The translations under genes were made by a program, and so were the position numbers. Below are positions 33,524-34,705 of a stretch of DNA of 34,705 bases, in pieces. Every line of letters begins with the position of its first letter. The stretch's first letter is position 1. The notes beneath the pieces were generated by a model. That model did not search any database. It was not told the DNA's origin and saw nothing but the letters and a program-made list of their open reading frames with translations. Origin of the DNA: Campylobacterota bacterium (GTDB lineage Bacteria > Campylobacterota > Campylobacteria > Campylobacterales > Sulfurovaceae); contig DRQB01000024.1 of NCBI GenBank assembly GCA_011330645.1, forward strand, positions 1 to 34,705, read 5' to 3'.

Positions 33524-33582
33524 GGGCAACCACAAGGGGATTGCCCCTACATAATGCGTAGGGGTGCCCCTTGTGGGTACCC
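33524..33582. repeat. Palindromic repeat element between nifS and nifU
   Basis: The left arm (33524-33550) begins GGGCAACCACAAGGGG and ends GCCCCTAC; the right arm (33558-33582) begins GTAGGGGTGCCCC and ends TTGTGGGTACCC; the 7-bp spacer is ATAATGC. The RNA could form a stem of over 20 bp with a few bulges. GC content is far above the surroundings. The arm resembles GC-rich intergenic repeats common in many bacterial genomes. It lies just upstream of the nifU ribosome site and could set the nifS:nifU ratio. Confidence 0.8.
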
Positions 33583-33601
33583 ACAAAACAAAGGAAATAA
33601 C

Positions 33602-34576
33602 ATGGGAATAGATAGTTTAGTAGGCGGTACCATCTGGGATGAGTACAGCAACAAGGTCACAGACCTTATGAATAACCCACAAAATATGGGTGAGATTACA
33701 GAAGAACAAGCAGACGAAATGGGCGCTAGGCTCATCGTTGCAGACTTTGGTGCAGAGAGCTGTGGAGATGCTGTGCGTCTTTACTGGGCAGTAGATCCAA
33801 AGACAGATAAAATTCTTTTGTCTAAGTTCAAAAGTTTTGGTTGTGGTACTGCCATTGCTTCTTCAGACACGATGGCTGAACTGTGTAAAGACAAAACCGT
33901 AGATGAAGCTGTAAAAATTACAAATATCGATGTAGAACTTGCTATGCGTGACGATGCAGATACCCCTGCTGTGCCACCACAAAAGATGCACTGTTCTGTT
34001 ATGGCGTATGATGTTATCAAAAAAGCTGCTGCACAGTATAAAGGTGTAGATATGGAGAGCTTCGAAGAAGAAGTAATCGTCTGTGAATGTGCACGTGTGA
34101 GTCTCTCTACACTTCAAGAGGTTATCCGTCTTAATGACCTTACTACAGTTGAGCAGATTACAGACTATACCAAAGCGGGTGCATTTTGTAAATCATGTAT
34201 CCGCCCTGGTGGTCACGAAGAGAAAGACATCTATCTTGTAGACCTTCTTGAAGAGTATGAAAAAGAAAAACTTGCAGGCAAAGCATCATTAGGTAATGAC
34301 ACTGCACCTGCTGGAGACTTTGCTGGTATGACTATCGTACAACGTATTAAAGCTGTGGATGCTGTAGTAGATGCAAATATCAGACAAATGCTCGTTATGG
34401 ATGGTGGAGATATGGAAATTCTAGATATCAAAGAAAATGGTGAAAATTTTGACATTTACATCCGTTACTTAGGTGCATGTTCTGGATGTGCAAGTTCCGC
34501 TACAGGTACACTCTTTGCGATTGAAAATATCTTAAAAGAGAAACTTAGCGACAAGATAAGAGTCTTACCAATCTAA
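33602..34576 (+). CDS. nifU: Three-domain Fe-S scaffold protein NifU
   Basis: NifU holds nascent Fe-S clusters and passes them to apoproteins. From ATG 33602 (AAAGGA site before it) the protein has 324 residues. The N-terminal IscU-like domain has cysteines in AESCGDAV, FGCGTAI and MHCSVMAY. The central 2Fe-2S (BFD-like) domain has VCECARVS and FCKSCIRPGG. The C-terminal Nfu domain has LGACSGCASSATGT. An upstream ATG at 33554 lies inside the palindromic repeat and is rejected. Confidence 0.94.
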   Translation: MGIDSLVGGTIWDEYSNKVTDLMNNPQNMGEITEEQADEMGARLIVADFGAESCGDAVRLYWAVDPKTDKILLSKFKSFGCGTAIASSDTMAELCKDKTVDEAVKITNIDVELAMRDDADTPAVPPQKMHCSVMAYDVIKKAAAQYKGVDMESFEEEVIVCECARVSLSTLQEVIRLNDLTTVEQITDYTKAGAFCKSCIRPGGHEEKDIYLVDLLEEYEKEKLAGKASLGNDTAPAGDFAGMTIVQRIKAVDAVVDANIRQMLVMDGGDMEILDIKENGENFDIYIRYLGACSGCASSATGTLFAIENILKEKLSDKIRVLPI

Positions 34577-34599
34577 GTTATTTATATTCCTCTTTCCTC

Positions 34600-34622
34600 G
34601 TCCAAGCCTAAGTGGTTTGGAC
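34600..34622. terminator. Hairpin between convergent nifU and the next gene
   Basis: GTCCAAGCC / GGTTTGGAC (one G-T pair) with loop TAAGT. It begins 23 bp after the nifU stop and touches the stop codon of the gene on the other strand. No strong T-run flanks it. Confidence 0.5.
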
Positions 34623-34705
34623 TACACCTTTTCCACTCTCTGTTTGAAATGTTCAAACTTTTCAAGTTCCTTTTCATCTTCAGACCATAGGGCTATAGAA
34701 GACAT
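34622..34705 (-). CDS. C-terminal end of an unidentified protein (cut by window edge)
   Basis: On the minus strand 27 codons run from the window edge to TAG at 34622-34624. The peptide is MSSIALWSEDEKELEKFEHF followed by KQRVEKV, acidic and helical. The first codon in view is ATG, so it is either a very short gene or, more probably, the end of a longer one continuing past 34705. I do not recognise it. Confidence 0.4.
   Translation of the reverse strand: MSSIALWSEDEKELEKFEHFKQRVEKV

Noticed and set aside
33554..33601. Upstream ATG extending nifU
   Set aside because: It lies within the palindromic repeat and has no ribosome site; AAAGGA just before ATG 33602 and the family N-terminus fit the shorter form.
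32313..34576. Nitrogen-fixation gene cluster
   Set aside because: Only nifS and nifU are present; in this phylum they serve general Fe-S assembly, and no nitrogenase or regulator genes are in view.
1..34705. CRISPR arrays, tRNA or rRNA genes, insertion sequences or prophage
   Set aside because: No regularly spaced repeats, cloverleaf-like sequences, transposase motifs or phage genes were found on reading both strands.

Overview
The window looks like chromosomal DNA of a free-living, sulfur- or hydrogen-oxidising Campylobacterota (Epsilonproteobacteria), most like the Sulfurovum/Sulfurimonas group. This is inferred from AT-rich DNA with dense gene packing, the frr-pyrE junction, the tig-clpP-def cluster, a NifS/NifU pair for Fe-S assembly, the AHQWRQP-type histidine kinase and a YeiH-type transporter. 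I saw no rRNA, tRNA, CRISPR array, insertion sequence or prophage.

Layout. (1) 1-738: end of frr, then pyrE. (2) 752-14179: a type II secretion (T2SS) locus built around a divergent promoter near 10.95 kb. The minus-strand arm reads gspK-L-M-N-C-D-E-J and ends in a HerA/FtsK-like ATPase. The plus-strand arm reads gspG-H-I, then a minus-strand exosortase/archaeosortase-like membrane protein, then gspF. (3) 14180-17121: genes coupled to gspF: a TIGR04219-type outer-membrane barrel, an RDD protein, an MFS transporter and mobA. (4) 17107-22286: a divergent LysR/YeiH pair, a ComM-like ATPase and glutamate dehydrogenase. (5) 22303-24841: def, clpP and tig on the minus strand. (6) 24953-29802: histidine kinase, OmpR-type regulator and a large lipoprotein with an HEYFH zinc-protease motif. 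(7) 30089-31665: mutY and folE. (8) 31707-34576: a SpoIIAA-like protein, nifS and nifU, followed by the edge of a minus-strand gene.

Main observations. First, a 25-bp motif occurs three times, before the response regulator, before the lipoprotein and between the lipoprotein and mutY, each time next to a TATA-like -10. This suggests a small sensory regulon controlling a surface protease. Second, an exosortase-like protein with a complete Cys/Arg/His set lies inside the T2SS locus, with no recognisable sorting-signal substrate in the window. Third, a palindromic repeat between nifS and nifU has a half-copy inside mutY, where it encodes nine in-frame residues; the same MutY has Glu where the catalytic Asp is expected. 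Fourth, nifS is preceded by a 25-bp dyad resembling IscR type 1 sites, and the SpoIIAA-like gene has an FNR/CRP-like box near -42. Fifth, the GspJ-like pseudopilin carries five heptapeptide repeats.

All family assignments come from reading motifs by eye; no database search was run.
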